Origin: Gimesia sp.
Lineage (GTDB): Bacteria; Planctomycetota; Planctomycetia; Planctomycetales; Planctomycetaceae
Assembly (NCBI RefSeq): GCF_040219335.1
Contig: NZ_JAVJSQ010000015.1
Coordinates: forward strand, 248,001-312,000
Direction of reading: 5' to 3'
Length of the DNA stretch: 64,000 nucleotides
The notes under the pieces: generated by a model
What the model was told of the DNA's origin: nothing
Database searches by the model: none
What the model saw: the letters and a program-made list of their open reading frames with translations, nothing else
Shown here: positions 42,145 through 50,955 of the stretch, in pieces
Layout of the letters: every line of letters begins with the position of its first letter
How positions within the stretch are numbered: the stretch's first letter is position 1
Program-made: the position numbers and the translations under genes

Positions 42145-44730
42145 TCAGAAACGGGGCACCAGCTTCAATGCTTCGATTTTATTCGCTGCTTCTAACAGTC
42201 CCTGCTCCTGGGGGGCGAGGACTTTGAGCTGTGCAAAAGTCTCTTCCGCTTCCGGTGTGAGGGTATACAGCAGCTGATACTTAAGAAGTAACTTGAGAAT
42301 TTCCAGCTGTTTGGGAAATGTAGTATTCACACGTTCCATTAAAGCCAGTGATTTTCCGGGAACCCCAAAGTCTTCGTATTCCTGAGCGAGTTGCAGGATC
42401 TCTTCCTTAAGCGGAACGTCATCCTGTCCTGTTTTATCAACAGGATATTTTCTCGGATTATTTAAGAAATTTTCGACGCGGGCCTCGCGCTGAATCATCC
42501 CCAGCAGCGTTTGTGCTTCATTTTTTTCCGTTGTCGGGTCTGTTTTCAGAGCGAGCTCTAACTGCTCGGTTGCTTCAGCCGCCCGTCCCTGAGCCAGGTA
42601 GATTTTCGCCAGCAGGGTCTGCATTTTTGCCTGGGTTTCAAATTCCAGAGATTCCCTCTGCAGGGCATGATGTAGCTCCGTTTCCGCTTTGTCGATCTGC
42701 GAGTATTCCCACCAGGTTCGCGCGAGTTGCAGTGATTTCTTCGCTGCTTTAAGATTTGCTTCCTCCGGTGAGAGTTCTTGCTGATTAGCAATATATTTAT
42801 GTGACAACTCAATTCCCCGGATCAGGTCACCGCGCATCATTTTCTGACCGGGCATGCCCAGGGCGAGCTGGAATTCCTGAATCGCCTTCGGATATTGTTC
42901 TGTCTTAAAATAGCACCAGCCCAGCAGAGAGGTCAGTTTCACATCTTTTACCTGCTGCTCTTGAAGCTGTTTGATGAATCTGATCAATTCCTCATAGTCT
43001 TCATTTTTGAACATCTCTTGCGCCAGAGCTGTCTGGAAGGTCGAGCGGTGGGGGAACTGTTCATAAGCCTGTCGAGCGATCTCCAGTGACTCACCGGCTT
43101 GCCAGTATTTCTGGCGAATGGTGCCACTCCGGTTGGGTTCGACTTTGAGAATCAAGACGCCTTGCTCGTCGTAGATAGGGTTGAACCGGTAGACCAGATC
43201 CTGGTCGAGCAGGTACCACGGGAAGGCGGAAACGATCTCTTTGTCGTACGATGTCAGATAGCGTGCAGAGAATTTCTGAATACTTTCATGCAGCTTGTCA
43301 GGACTGACGAGTTCAAAAAACGCCAGCATTTCAAAACGATGAGCCGTTGTGGCAATGGCTGCCTGACGGGTGATGATCCGGTCTGAGGGTTCCGAGTTTT
43401 GCTTGAGCCAGGCTCCCGCTTTCGTCCAGTTACTGAATCCGTTGGAGGGCAGTTCTTCGTCATATAACCGATCTGGTTGCCAGACCATCTTCAGATTGGC
43501 GTGGACCAGTTGCGTGTCAGTCCAGCAGAGACAACCGACAAAGAGAAACAAAACAAGCGCAGACCCACCTGCAAATATTTTACCGGTGACAGGACGGGCA
43601 ACCTGAATGTGCCGTTTCAGGGCAGCCCAACCTGAAGGAACAAATGCGAGAACGACAGGCACCAGAGGTAGCATAAAGCGTTCCTGCATCCAGGGCCAAA
43701 GGGAGAGGATGCCCACGCTGAACACCAGATAGCCCAGGGCAACAGTTCCGCCACGATTTCGGCGATATAGCATCCCATAGCAGGCGACAGCAATAACTCC
43801 TGCTGTCATCAGATAGTACAGCCAGGTTGGTCCCGGCAAGGTGATGATTTCATCAAGAACCATGCCACTGTAGATCGGTCGCATGCCTGGCATATTGGGA
43901 AACAGTTGTTGTCCAAAATTCTCAAAGTGAGCACTCAAGCGTTCCCACATGCGAAACGCTGTGCCGATGACTCCCTGCGATCTGATTTCGTTGAGAGCGA
44001 TACTGGCGTAACCACTTTTCCCCAGTGCCGTATTGCGCAGAATCCATAGGCCGGAGGCAGCTACTGAGCAGGCCACACCCACCAGCCAGGGCCAGCGCGA
44101 TTTTCGGACCACAGCCCAGCAGGCGACAGCCAGTACCATGGCGATCCCGATCGTGCGGAGAAAGGGAAGGAAGACCAGTAATGCAGTGATTAGAAACAGA
44201 TCCCGTTTGCGCGGCTGTTCTGGTCTGACTGAAATCAGATAGAGGATTCCCAGAGTACAGGCTGTGAAAGGGATTTCACTCATGATCAGCGTCGAATAGA
44301 AGAGCGTGAAGGGATTGACGGCAAACAGAAATGTGATCAGCAGGGCGCCGTAATTAAGTTGCTTGTCAGGCTGGTCTTCTGGTTCTTCAGGCTGACTGAG
44401 GCACACGATGTAATAGTACAATAAAGCCAGCAGGAGCAGAGTGGTGAGCAGAACGGTGGCTTTGGCGGCAATGGCATCGTAAGGCGCGATCCAGGCCGCA
44501 GGCATAAGCAGGACCGACATACCCGGGGGGCGGTGCGCATAGAGAGGGGCTACCGGAGTATCAATCTCCCGGTAACCGTCGCCGTTAACCAGGGAACGGG
44601 CCATGATCACGTAACGGGCACTGTCGGGGCTGAAAAAATATTGCCGGTTCCAGCGTGCGACAGCCAGTCCGGAAAAGAGGAGCAGCAAAAGACAGATACT
44701 GATTGGACGAGATCGTATGACACTGGTCAT
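42145..44730 (-). CDS. Membrane glycosyltransferase (PMT/ArnT-like, GT39-type fold) fused to TPR repeats
   Basis: The 861-residue protein has about ten membrane helices in its first 400 residues, with FSPDSARYVIMARSLVNGDG (an acidic motif in the first periplasmic loop) and HRPPGMSVLLMPAAW as seen in lipid-linked sugar transferases of the GT-C type. Residues about 600-850 form TPR repeats (LGWCYFKTEQYPKAIQEFQLALG). The enzyme would transfer a sugar from a polyprenyl carrier to a protein or lipid outside the membrane; donor and acceptor are unknown. A possible leader structure lies at 44774-44858. Confidence 0.8.
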   Translation of the reverse strand: MTSVIRSRPISICLLLLLFSGLAVARWNRQYFFSPDSARYVIMARSLVNGDGYREIDTPVAPLYAHRPPGMSVLLMPAAWIAPYDAIAAKATVLLTTLLLLALLYYYIVCLSQPEEPEDQPDKQLNYGALLITFLFAVNPFTLFYSTLIMSEIPFTACTLGILYLISVRPEQPRKRDLFLITALLVFLPFLRTIGIAMVLAVACWAVVRKSRWPWLVGVACSVAASGLWILRNTALGKSGYASIALNEIRSQGVIGTAFRMWERLSAHFENFGQQLFPNMPGMRPIYSGMVLDEIITLPGPTWLYYLMTAGVIAVACYGMLYRRNRGGTVALGYLVFSVGILSLWPWMQERFMLPLVPVVLAFVPSGWAALKRHIQVARPVTGKIFAGGSALVLFLFVGCLCWTDTQLVHANLKMVWQPDRLYDEELPSNGFSNWTKAGAWLKQNSEPSDRIITRQAAIATTAHRFEMLAFFELVSPDKLHESIQKFSARYLTSYDKEIVSAFPWYLLDQDLVYRFNPIYDEQGVLILKVEPNRSGTIRQKYWQAGESLEIARQAYEQFPHRSTFQTALAQEMFKNEDYEELIRFIKQLQEQQVKDVKLTSLLGWCYFKTEQYPKAIQEFQLALGMPGQKMMRGDLIRGIELSHKYIANQQELSPEEANLKAAKKSLQLARTWWEYSQIDKAETELHHALQRESLEFETQAKMQTLLAKIYLAQGRAAEATEQLELALKTDPTTEKNEAQTLLGMIQREARVENFLNNPRKYPVDKTGQDDVPLKEEILQLAQEYEDFGVPGKSLALMERVNTTFPKQLEILKLLLKYQLLYTLTPEAEETFAQLKVLAPQEQGLLEAANKIEALKLVPRF

Positions 44731-44773
44731 GAAGTTCTATCACTCGAACGAAGTAGGTGAAGAAGAAAAACGG

Positions 44774-44858
44774 CAGTCATCTGATGAGAATTGCAAATGT
44801 CGTACCCTCGTGGCTGAAGCCTCAGATGCAAACCTCGGTTCACTACTTCAGATGACTG
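44774..44858 (-). promoter_or_regulatory. Candidate structured RNA with U-rich tail, upstream of the glycosyltransferase
   Basis: CAGTCATCTGA (44774-44784) and TCAGATGACTG (44848-44858) form a perfect 11 bp closing helix. Within it, TTGCA (44791-44795) pairs with TGCAA (44827-44831), enclosing GGC-TGAA-GCC (44812-44821), and AAC-CTCG-GTT (44831-44840) forms another tetraloop. Read on the minus strand the closing helix is followed by CCG and TTTTTCTTCTTC, like a terminator or attenuator, about 40 nt before the glycosyltransferase ATG. Function is unproven. Confidence 0.35.
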
Positions 44859-45029
44859 AGCGCAGGGTCTTGCCGGTTAGAATGATTCTGTCGGCAGAAA
44901 TTCCTGTCATCAGGAATGACTGCTTGAATACGGGCTTCACGGCAATGTTGCCAGAAATCAACCATGTTGTTTTTGGGAAACAGAGAATCAGGGGTTTCCC
45001 TGGAGTCCTGCCGTTGCAATTTGACGACG

Positions 45030-45072
45030 ATTGTTTCACAATTCGAGGCGCGCAGCGCGGCGCCGTTATAAT
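45030..45072 (+). promoter_or_regulatory. Possible promoter/operator of the GH15-like gene
   Basis: TATAAT at 45067-45072 is a perfect -10 box, but the -35 position (CGAGGC) is poor. An inverted repeat ATTGT-TTC-ACAAT lies at 45030-45042, just upstream, where an activator or repressor could bind. Confidence 0.25.
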
Positions 45073-45136
45073 CCCAGGCGAACGGATTCAGAGGAACAGT
45101 CCGCTCGACTCGTTTTTAGAAGTCAGGTGAATCATC

Positions 45137-46432
45137 ATGGATGACAACAGTTTTCTTGCCCTGAAAGAATCATTACAGACCATTGAAGAGACGGATCAGT
45201 TAGTCTCATTTCTAGAGTCTCAGCAGACGTTCTCGTTTCCTGCTCTGGAGAACGGTTTGTTCCCTGCAGCCATCGCCCATGAATCGACGGGATATCAGAG
45301 CATCTGGGTCCGGGATAATATCCATGTAGCTCATGCATTGAATGCTGTGGGGAAAACGGAACCTGCAAGCAAAGCGGTCGCCACGCTGGCAGAGTATTTT
45401 CTCAAGCACCGAGATCGTTTCGATAAGATCATTTCAGGGGAAGCAAATCCTAAAGAAGTGATGCAGCGGCCGCATATCCGTTTTGACGGAAACACGCTGG
45501 GTGAAATCGACGAAAAATGGGCTCATGCTCAGAACGACGCACTGGGATACTTTGTCTGGTTGTACTGTTTGATGCTGGAACAGGGATACCTGACGGCGTC
45601 CGCTCAATCTCTCGAATTGCTGGCGGCATTCGTACGCTATTTCAAAGCCATCCGTTTCTGGGAAGATGCAGACAGTGGCCACTGGGAAGAAGCACGCAAG
45701 ATCGAAGCCTCCAGCATTGGTACTGTGGTCAGCGGGCTGATCGCTTTGAAGGAATATCTGAATTGCAGCGATAACTGGGATGACCTGCAGCATCAGCAGA
45801 CTCTGGTGACACCCGAGATGCTGGACTCTCTCATTGCCCAGGGTCAGACGACACTTGAAGAGATTCTGCCTGCCGAATGCATTCAGGCTGACCCTCTGCT
45901 GGCCCGAAAATATGACGGGGCGCTGCTGTTCCTGATCTTTCCCCTGGGGCTGGTCAAAGGAGAACTGGCAGACACGATTCTGGAAGATGTCAGAACGCAC
46001 CTGATGGGGGATTACGGAATCCGACGCTATCTGGGAGACTCTTACTGGTGTGCTGATTACAAAGAAGTCTTCAGCGAGGATGACCGCACGAGTGATTTCA
46101 GTGATGATCAGGCCAGCCGGGATCAATATCTGAAACCAGGACAGGAAGCCCAGTGGTGCATTTTCGATTCCATCATGTCGGTGATTTACGGGCAGCGTTT
46201 TCAGGAATCGGGGCAGGATGCTGATCTCGAAAAGCAGCGCTTTCATCTGGATCGCGCTTTGAATCAGTTGACGACATCTGAGTGTCCCTTTGGTCCATAT
46301 CGTTGTCCTGAGTCGTATTTTCTGGAAAAAGGAAAATACGTTCCCAATGATATTACGCCACTGTTATGGACGCAGGGAAATCTGATGATGGCTCTACATC
46401 AGTGGAAACAGACTTTGAAAGCTCAGCTGTAA
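45137..46432 (+). CDS. Glycoside hydrolase family 15-like protein
   Basis: The 431-residue protein has features of the GH15/phosphorylase-kinase-like (alpha/alpha)6 barrel: HESTGYQSIWVRDNIHVAHAL (about residues 49-69), KWAHAQNDALGYFVWLYCL (about 127), and CADYKEVFSEDDRTSDFS near residue 297. Comparable proteins in cyanobacteria are annotated as glucoamylase-like or phosphorylase kinase-like; activity is uncertain and could be hydrolysis of alpha-glucans. There is no signal peptide, so it is cytoplasmic. AGGTGA sits 7 nt before ATG 45137. Convergent with mnmE. Confidence 0.75.
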   Translation: MDDNSFLALKESLQTIEETDQLVSFLESQQTFSFPALENGLFPAAIAHESTGYQSIWVRDNIHVAHALNAVGKTEPASKAVATLAEYFLKHRDRFDKIISGEANPKEVMQRPHIRFDGNTLGEIDEKWAHAQNDALGYFVWLYCLMLEQGYLTASAQSLELLAAFVRYFKAIRFWEDADSGHWEEARKIEASSIGTVVSGLIALKEYLNCSDNWDDLQHQQTLVTPEMLDSLIAQGQTTLEEILPAECIQADPLLARKYDGALLFLIFPLGLVKGELADTILEDVRTHLMGDYGIRRYLGDSYWCADYKEVFSEDDRTSDFSDDQASRDQYLKPGQEAQWCIFDSIMSVIYGQRFQESGQDADLEKQRFHLDRALNQLTTSECPFGPYRCPESYFLEKGKYVPNDITPLLWTQGNLMMALHQWKQTLKAQL

Positions 46433-46442
46433 GTCAGCTCGA

Positions 46443-46476
46443 GTTGCTGACAGGAGATTAAACCTCTGTCAGCAAC
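46443..46476. terminator. Stem-loop between convergent genes, overlapping the mnmE stop
   Basis: GTTGCTGACAG (46443-46453) pairs perfectly with CTGTCAGCAAC (46466-46476), 11 bp, 12 nt loop. The right arm includes the last codons of mnmE. It probably ends both converging transcripts, although the U-tracts are poor. Confidence 0.5.
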
Positions 46477-47627
46477 TGTTTGATTAAGAGTGTGTAAGCC
46501 TGCTGGTCATCTGCATCCAGTGCTGCTGCAGCCTGTCCCAAAAGTTCGATCTGGCGTGATGTGACCGGAAGGGCCGTCTCCTGATCAGGGACTTCGGGAA
46601 TCAGTTGTTCCACCAGTTTCTCCAGAAACACATCGAGCCCCGCTTTCGTGACTGAGGAAATCCGAATCGCCTGTGGGGGAAGTGGCGCACCCCAACATTC
46701 GGGGAGGTCGGCTTTATGAGCCACGATCAGCGACTCAGGCCATTGAGTGAGTAGTCGGTGATCGTCTGGATGCGCAGGTTGGTTGATGTCGATCAGAATG
46801 ACGCGGGCATCCGCGGCGTTCAGGATCTGCTCGGCACGTTGGATTCCAGCGGCCTCCAGCTGTTCTGCTTCTGCCCGAATTCCTGCGGTATCAGAAAACT
46901 GGAATGGCCAGCCGGAGAGCGCCGTGGTCGCTGTCAGCACATCACGGGTCGTTCCCGCTTCGTTAAAAACAATGGACCGTTCATAGCCCAGAATCGCATT
47001 AATCAGACTGGATTTTCCGACATTGGGGCGACCGGCGAGTACGACATTCCAGGGGCAGGTCAGGTGTTGTCCCAATTCTTTCCAGCGCAGCAGATCCTGA
47101 ATCTGAGATTGCAGATGTTCCGAGTCGAAGGAGCTCTGTTCCCCGGGTAGAAGTGCTGTGAAAGCGGATCGTAATAAGCCTTGCGATTGACGCAGGAGAA
47201 TCTCTGCTGTTCGAAACGTGGTAGCCGCTGCCAGAGCTTCCTGAAGTTCTAGTTCCAGGGCTGTCGCTTTGTGGCTGGCCAGCGCTTGCCAGGTAAGAAC
47301 GTCACAGCCTTGGGTCTCTAAATCATTCAGGATTCGATTCACCGCCGCCATGCCTCCATGACAGTGAATGTCAACGGTTTCAAAATCAATACGACAGAGA
47401 ACCAGGTCTTCGGTATTTGAAGTTCCCCAGTATCCATAGACAATCTGGTTCACAACCTGTTCGATCAGTGGTTTCCGGTTGACGGCGTGAAAACAGGAAT
47501 TCACCAGTGCATTCAGGGCAGAGGTCCATCCCTGAACACGAATGGTAGCGACAGCTCCTCTTCCGCGGGGGGTAAGGAGAGCGGCCTGGCAGGGTTGTTG
47601 TAACTGATTTGAGGGATGCGTAGTCAT
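46458..47627 (-). CDS. mnmE: tRNA-modification GTPase MnmE-like, lacking the C-terminal catalytic tail
   Basis: The 389-residue protein has the tetrahydrofolate-binding N-terminal domain (DIHCHGG at about 86-92), the helical linker, and the GTPase domain: GRPNVGKS (199-206), GTTRDV (225-230), DTAG (247-250), and HKAD (304-307) where NKxD is usual. MnmE with MnmG modifies the wobble uridine of tRNA. Typical MnmE is about 450 residues and ends in an FCIGK-like tail whose Cys is needed for modification; here the protein stops about 45 residues short and no remnant follows. It is the last gene of an operon with coaX, xseB and xseA. Confidence 0.85.
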   Translation of the reverse strand: MTTHPSNQLQQPCQAALLTPRGRGAVATIRVQGWTSALNALVNSCFHAVNRKPLIEQVVNQIVYGYWGTSNTEDLVLCRIDFETVDIHCHGGMAAVNRILNDLETQGCDVLTWQALASHKATALELELQEALAAATTFRTAEILLRQSQGLLRSAFTALLPGEQSSFDSEHLQSQIQDLLRWKELGQHLTCPWNVVLAGRPNVGKSSLINAILGYERSIVFNEAGTTRDVLTATTALSGWPFQFSDTAGIRAEAEQLEAAGIQRAEQILNAADARVILIDINQPAHPDDHRLLTQWPESLIVAHKADLPECWGAPLPPQAIRISSVTKAGLDVFLEKLVEQLIPEVPDQETALPVTSRQIELLGQAAAALDADDQQAYTLLIKQLLTEV

Positions 47628-47633
47628 GCTGGT

Positions 47634-48464
47634 TTATTGAATCCCGCGAATCTGTTGTGCGACCAGTGCCAGCCCCTGGAGTGACAGGAGGGGTTCAAAG
47701 TGAACCGATTCATCCAGGTGCGGAGCGAGCAGGGCAGAGCCGCCCCCGGTGAGCAGCACCAGTGGAGCTTCCCCCGATGCGGATTCAGCAAGTATCTGTT
47801 TTGTGTGCTGAGTGATGAGTTCGCGGACGGCACCGAGCTGGCCCCAGAACAGACCACTGCGAATGGCGTCGGTCGTATTCTTGCCGAGTACCACGGGTTC
47901 AATCTGACGCAGATCCTCAACCGGAATCAGGGGGAGCAGGGCGGTATAATCGTGTAATGATTTCGCAGAAAGTTCAAAGCCCGGTAAAATCGCTCCCCCG
48001 GCAAAGCAACCCTCGGTGCTCACAACATCGACCGTGGTGGCGGTTCCGGTATCGACGATGATCGCAGCCTGCGATGTCGATTTTAAACGGTTGGCGGCGA
48101 CAGCGTTGAACAACCGGTCGATGCCCACTTTACGGGGTTCATCGACGCTAATCTCCAGTGGGAAGTCGTCTGTGTTCAGAACCTCCAGCGGATCGGGGAG
48201 CATGGACTCGGGCCAGTCATTGAGAACCCGTTTGATTCCATGCGGATTGGAACCCGCGACCGAACTCAGACATCGAGTATCCGTGGGTTCGAGCCAGTCA
48301 GCGATCTGATCCCAGGGGAGAGAATCCTCTACCAGAATTGAGAGCGCATGTTCGACCAACGGAAGCTGATGAGAGGCTCCCAACGGGAGCTCCGTCTTGA
48401 GCAGCACAAACTTGATGCGACTGTTGCCGACATCAATCACCAGTTGTCTTAAAAGTTGCGACAT
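47634..48464 (-). CDS. coaX: Type III pantothenate kinase
   Basis: The 276-residue enzyme phosphorylates pantothenate, the first step of coenzyme A synthesis. ASKHA-fold motifs are present: IDVGNSRIKF (about residues 10-19), VGIDRLFNAVAANRL (about 111-125), DTGTATTVDVV (about 137) and GGAILPGFELSAKSLHDYTA (about 156). Type III enzymes are not feedback-inhibited by CoA. It lies six bp upstream of mnmE and about 24 bp from xseB, all in one operon. Confidence 0.92.
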   Translation of the reverse strand: MSQLLRQLVIDVGNSRIKFVLLKTELPLGASHQLPLVEHALSILVEDSLPWDQIADWLEPTDTRCLSSVAGSNPHGIKRVLNDWPESMLPDPLEVLNTDDFPLEISVDEPRKVGIDRLFNAVAANRLKSTSQAAIIVDTGTATTVDVVSTEGCFAGGAILPGFELSAKSLHDYTALLPLIPVEDLRQIEPVVLGKNTTDAIRSGLFWGQLGAVRELITQHTKQILAESASGEAPLVLLTGGGSALLAPHLDESVHFEPLLSLQGLALVAQQIRGIQ

Positions 48465-48488
48465 GCGTGGCTTCTTTGTATTTCCGGT

Positions 48489-48839
48489 TTAAAACAGGGT
48501 CCGATCCTGATCGTCTTCGTCTTTACTGGAACTGCTCTTTCGTTTGCCTGTTTTTTTCGCCGGGCCTTTGGTATCGACCGAAGCAGTGGAGTCAAACTCT
48601 TCCAGCACCGGATTGCCGTCTTCATCAACGCGGGTCAGAATTTCAATTTTCTGCTCAGCAGTTTCGAGTCGCTGGTAACAGGAACGCAGCAGTTTTACGC
48701 CGCGCTCAAACTGTTCCATCGATTCTTCCAGGCCGGCAGTGCCTGACTCAAGTGTGCTCACGATTTCCTGAAGCTCGGTCAGCGATTCTTCGAACAGAGG
48801 TTCTTCTGTTTGTTCTTTCGTGCTTTTTTTCTTGGCCAT
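48489..48839 (-). CDS. xseB: Exodeoxyribonuclease VII small subunit
   Basis: The 116-residue protein begins with a Lys/Glu-rich stretch, then FEESLTELQEIVSTLESG and LEESMEQFERGVKLLRSCYQRLETAEQKIEIL (residues 18-67), the coiled-coil signature of XseB, which binds the large subunit. The C-terminus is a polar tail of about 45 residues, longer than the usual 80-residue protein. It sits between xseA and coaX on the same strand. Confidence 0.92.
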   Translation of the reverse strand: MAKKKSTKEQTEEPLFEESLTELQEIVSTLESGTAGLEESMEQFERGVKLLRSCYQRLETAEQKIEILTRVDEDGNPVLEEFDSTASVDTKGPAKKTGKRKSSSSKDEDDQDRTLF

Positions 48840-48896
48840 GTTATCAGATCTTTATGCAAATGATGGTTATCGATATTCAACAGGATTCAGGAAAGC

Positions 48897-50138
48897 TCAG
48901 GAAGCTTCTTCCGGATCTGGGTGTAACTCCTGAACCTGGCTGGTGATGCTACCGTCAGAAACTTTTGTGGTGATCGTGTCGCCCGGTTGCAGTTGATCGA
49001 CAGATTTGACGATTTCCGGTGTCGACGCTTTCGATTCTGCTCCGCGACGTGTGATACTATATCCGCGGCTCAGAACTTTCAGGGGACTGAGTGCTTCCAG
49101 TGATGATGCCAGATGTCGGGTCTCCGATTGCAGTCGGCTGACCAGTTCGCGGGTACTGCGCTTCAGACGCCGGTCCAGTTCGTCGAGCTGGGATGCCCGA
49201 TTGTGAATCAGGTCCATAGGGCGTGTCAGCGCGGGACGTCCCGCGAGGGAATCCAGTTGCAGGCGAATCTGACGGGCACGCTGCTTCAGGTTAGTAGCGA
49301 GTTGACCTCTCCAGTGAGAGAGCGTCGCCAGGACATCAGTTTGCAGGGGAACAGCCAGTTCCGCGGCTTCACTGGGAGTCAGGGCGCGGCGGTCAGCCAC
49401 CAGGTCGGCAATGCTGATGTCAATTTCATGACCGACTGCACTGATGATGGGAATGGGACATTCGAAGATGGCGCGGGCGACCACCTCTTCGTTAAAGGCC
49501 CAGAGATCTTCCAGGCTGCCCCCTCCACGACCTGTAATAATGGTGTCTACCCCTGGAAGTATGGCAGCGGCTTCAATCCCGGCAGCGATCTGTTCGGCAG
49601 CCCCATCTCCCTGCACGGCCACCGGGACGATGACAATGTCAGCGGCCTTCCAGCGGCGGGTGATCACCTGCAGCATATCGCGAACTGCGGCGCTGGTGGG
49701 ACTGGTTACCAGTGCGATCTTCCGGGGGAAGCGGGGGATTGGCTGTTTGTGTTCCGGATTGAAGAGACCCTCAGCGGCCAGTTTTTCCTGCATCTGGCGA
49801 AACGCGAGTTCCAGCGCGCCGACCCCCTGGGGGAGTAACTGTTCGATGTTGAGCTGGTAAGTGCCGCGTGCCTGATAAAGTTCAATCGGACCGGCGGCGA
49901 CAACTTCCATGCCGTCCTCAATCTGAAACTTGAGTCGGGACGCAGTCCGTTTCCAGATGACTGCACGCAGCTGTGCGTTGTCGTCTTTCAGGGTCAAATA
50001 AATGTGCCCGGAACGGGCCACCGTGCAGTTGGAAATTTCGCCAATCACCCAGGTATACGGGAAGTTGGCTTCAATCAGATTTTTAATCTGTCGAGTGGTT
50101 TCGGTCACCGACAGTATTTCAGGTTCCATAAGAGACAT
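48897..50138 (-). CDS. xseA: Exodeoxyribonuclease VII large subunit
   Basis: The 413-residue subunit degrades single-stranded DNA to oligonucleotides in complex with XseB. The N-terminal OB domain has WVIGEISNCTVARSGHIYLTLKD, and the catalytic domain has ITSPTSAAVRDMLQV (as VTSPTSAAVRDMLQV), DTIITGRGGGSLEDLWAFNEE and ISAVGHEIDISIADLVADRRALTPSEAAEL. The C-terminal helical region and GYSITRR follow. xseB is downstream by 57 bp. An upstream TIM-barrel epimerase (34 bp before) probably heads the operon. Confidence 0.95.
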   Translation of the reverse strand: MSLMEPEILSVTETTRQIKNLIEANFPYTWVIGEISNCTVARSGHIYLTLKDDNAQLRAVIWKRTASRLKFQIEDGMEVVAAGPIELYQARGTYQLNIEQLLPQGVGALELAFRQMQEKLAAEGLFNPEHKQPIPRFPRKIALVTSPTSAAVRDMLQVITRRWKAADIVIVPVAVQGDGAAEQIAAGIEAAAILPGVDTIITGRGGGSLEDLWAFNEEVVARAIFECPIPIISAVGHEIDISIADLVADRRALTPSEAAELAVPLQTDVLATLSHWRGQLATNLKQRARQIRLQLDSLAGRPALTRPMDLIHNRASQLDELDRRLKRSTRELVSRLQSETRHLASSLEALSPLKVLSRGYSITRRGAESKASTPEIVKSVDQLQPGDTITTKVSDGSITSQVQELHPDPEEAS

Positions 50139-50172
50139 ACAAATGCTTTATCGGGTTAAAATTCAATGGCGA

Positions 50173-50955
50173 TCAGGGAAGGATTGTATTGAGGTAATCG
50201 ATTCCCCGCCGACAGTCTTCTATTCGCTGGTCGCCCTGCGTGCGATCCACGGCGAGCCAGCCCTGATAGGCGGTTTCCCAGACCAGAGGCAGGAACTGGT
50301 CCCACATGACCATACCCCTGCCCAGAGGAACTTCCTGGCCGTCGGTATCCATTTCACGAACGGCATCGCGCAGACGATAGGCGCGAATCCAGGGATGTAG
50401 TTCACGGATCGTTGTTTCCGGATTACGGTTGTTGAGAACCATGTCGGCTGGGTCGAGTTCGATACCCAGGAAGCCGGCGTTGACCCGGGAGACCAGATCA
50501 CGCATGACGGCAGGAGAATTCTTTCCACAAGCGATACAGAGTTCGGTACCAATGTGATTCGAAAAGCGCACAAGATCGTTGAGTACTTCACAGATAAGAG
50601 TAAAGTTCCCTCCTTCATCTGTCTGAATGAGCCCCGGATGAATAATCAGGGATGGTGCCTGTAACCGCCAGGCGAATTCCAGGGCTGCGCGGATTTGTGA
50701 CACTCTCTGGTCCAGGAATTCCGGGTCGACCAGGGCACCCCGGGCAGGCATCCTGAATGAAGCGAGGCTGAGATTGAACTCTTCCAGCAGTTTACGAAAC
50801 TGACGGTCTCCAGAAGCCCCGAAAGAGGATGGAGTGACTTCCTGTTGTACATCAAGTTGAATCCCGCGGGCTCCGATACGGGCCGCTGTTTTGATAGCAT
50901 TCCTGATCGGCATGCCGAAGCAGCGGGTGGCAACGGCGAGTTTCAGACGAGACAT
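50173..50955 (-). CDS. Sugar phosphate isomerase/epimerase-like protein (TIM barrel)
   Basis: The 260-residue protein has the AP-endonuclease-2/xylose-isomerase-like barrel: GARGIQLDVQQEV (about residues 28-40), SLIIHPGLIQTDEGG, FLGIELDPADMVL with metal ligands, and AYRLRDAVREMD. Such proteins isomerise or epimerise sugars or ketoacids; the substrate is unknown. It has no signal peptide. It heads the xseA-xseB-coaX-mnmE run, with 34 bp to xseA. The DNA-repair context is probably incidental. Confidence 0.8.
   Translation of the reverse strand: MSRLKLAVATRCFGMPIRNAIKTAARIGARGIQLDVQQEVTPSSFGASGDRQFRKLLEEFNLSLASFRMPARGALVDPEFLDQRVSQIRAALEFAWRLQAPSLIIHPGLIQTDEGGNFTLICEVLNDLVRFSNHIGTELCIACGKNSPAVMRDLVSRVNAGFLGIELDPADMVLNNRNPETTIRELHPWIRAYRLRDAVREMDTDGQEVPLGRGMVMWDQFLPLVWETAYQGWLAVDRTQGDQRIEDCRRGIDYLNTILP

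Larger units (their letters stand above)
44731..45136. other. Divergent intergenic region with a nested pairing element
   Basis: This 406 bp stretch separates the glycosyltransferase and GH15-like genes. A plus-strand frame across it (44717-45130) has no ribosome-binding site and is disbelieved. It includes the structured element at 44774-44858 and a TATAAT box at 45067-45072. Confidence 0.5.

Noticed and set aside
44781..44788. CTGATGAG, the core of a hammerhead ribozyme
   Set aside because: The required GAAA partner and stem order do not follow; GCTGAAGCC forms its own hairpin.
44717..45130. 137-residue plus-strand frame in a divergent gap
   Set aside because: There is no ribosome-binding site, signal or recognisable motif, and it covers the paired element and promoter region.
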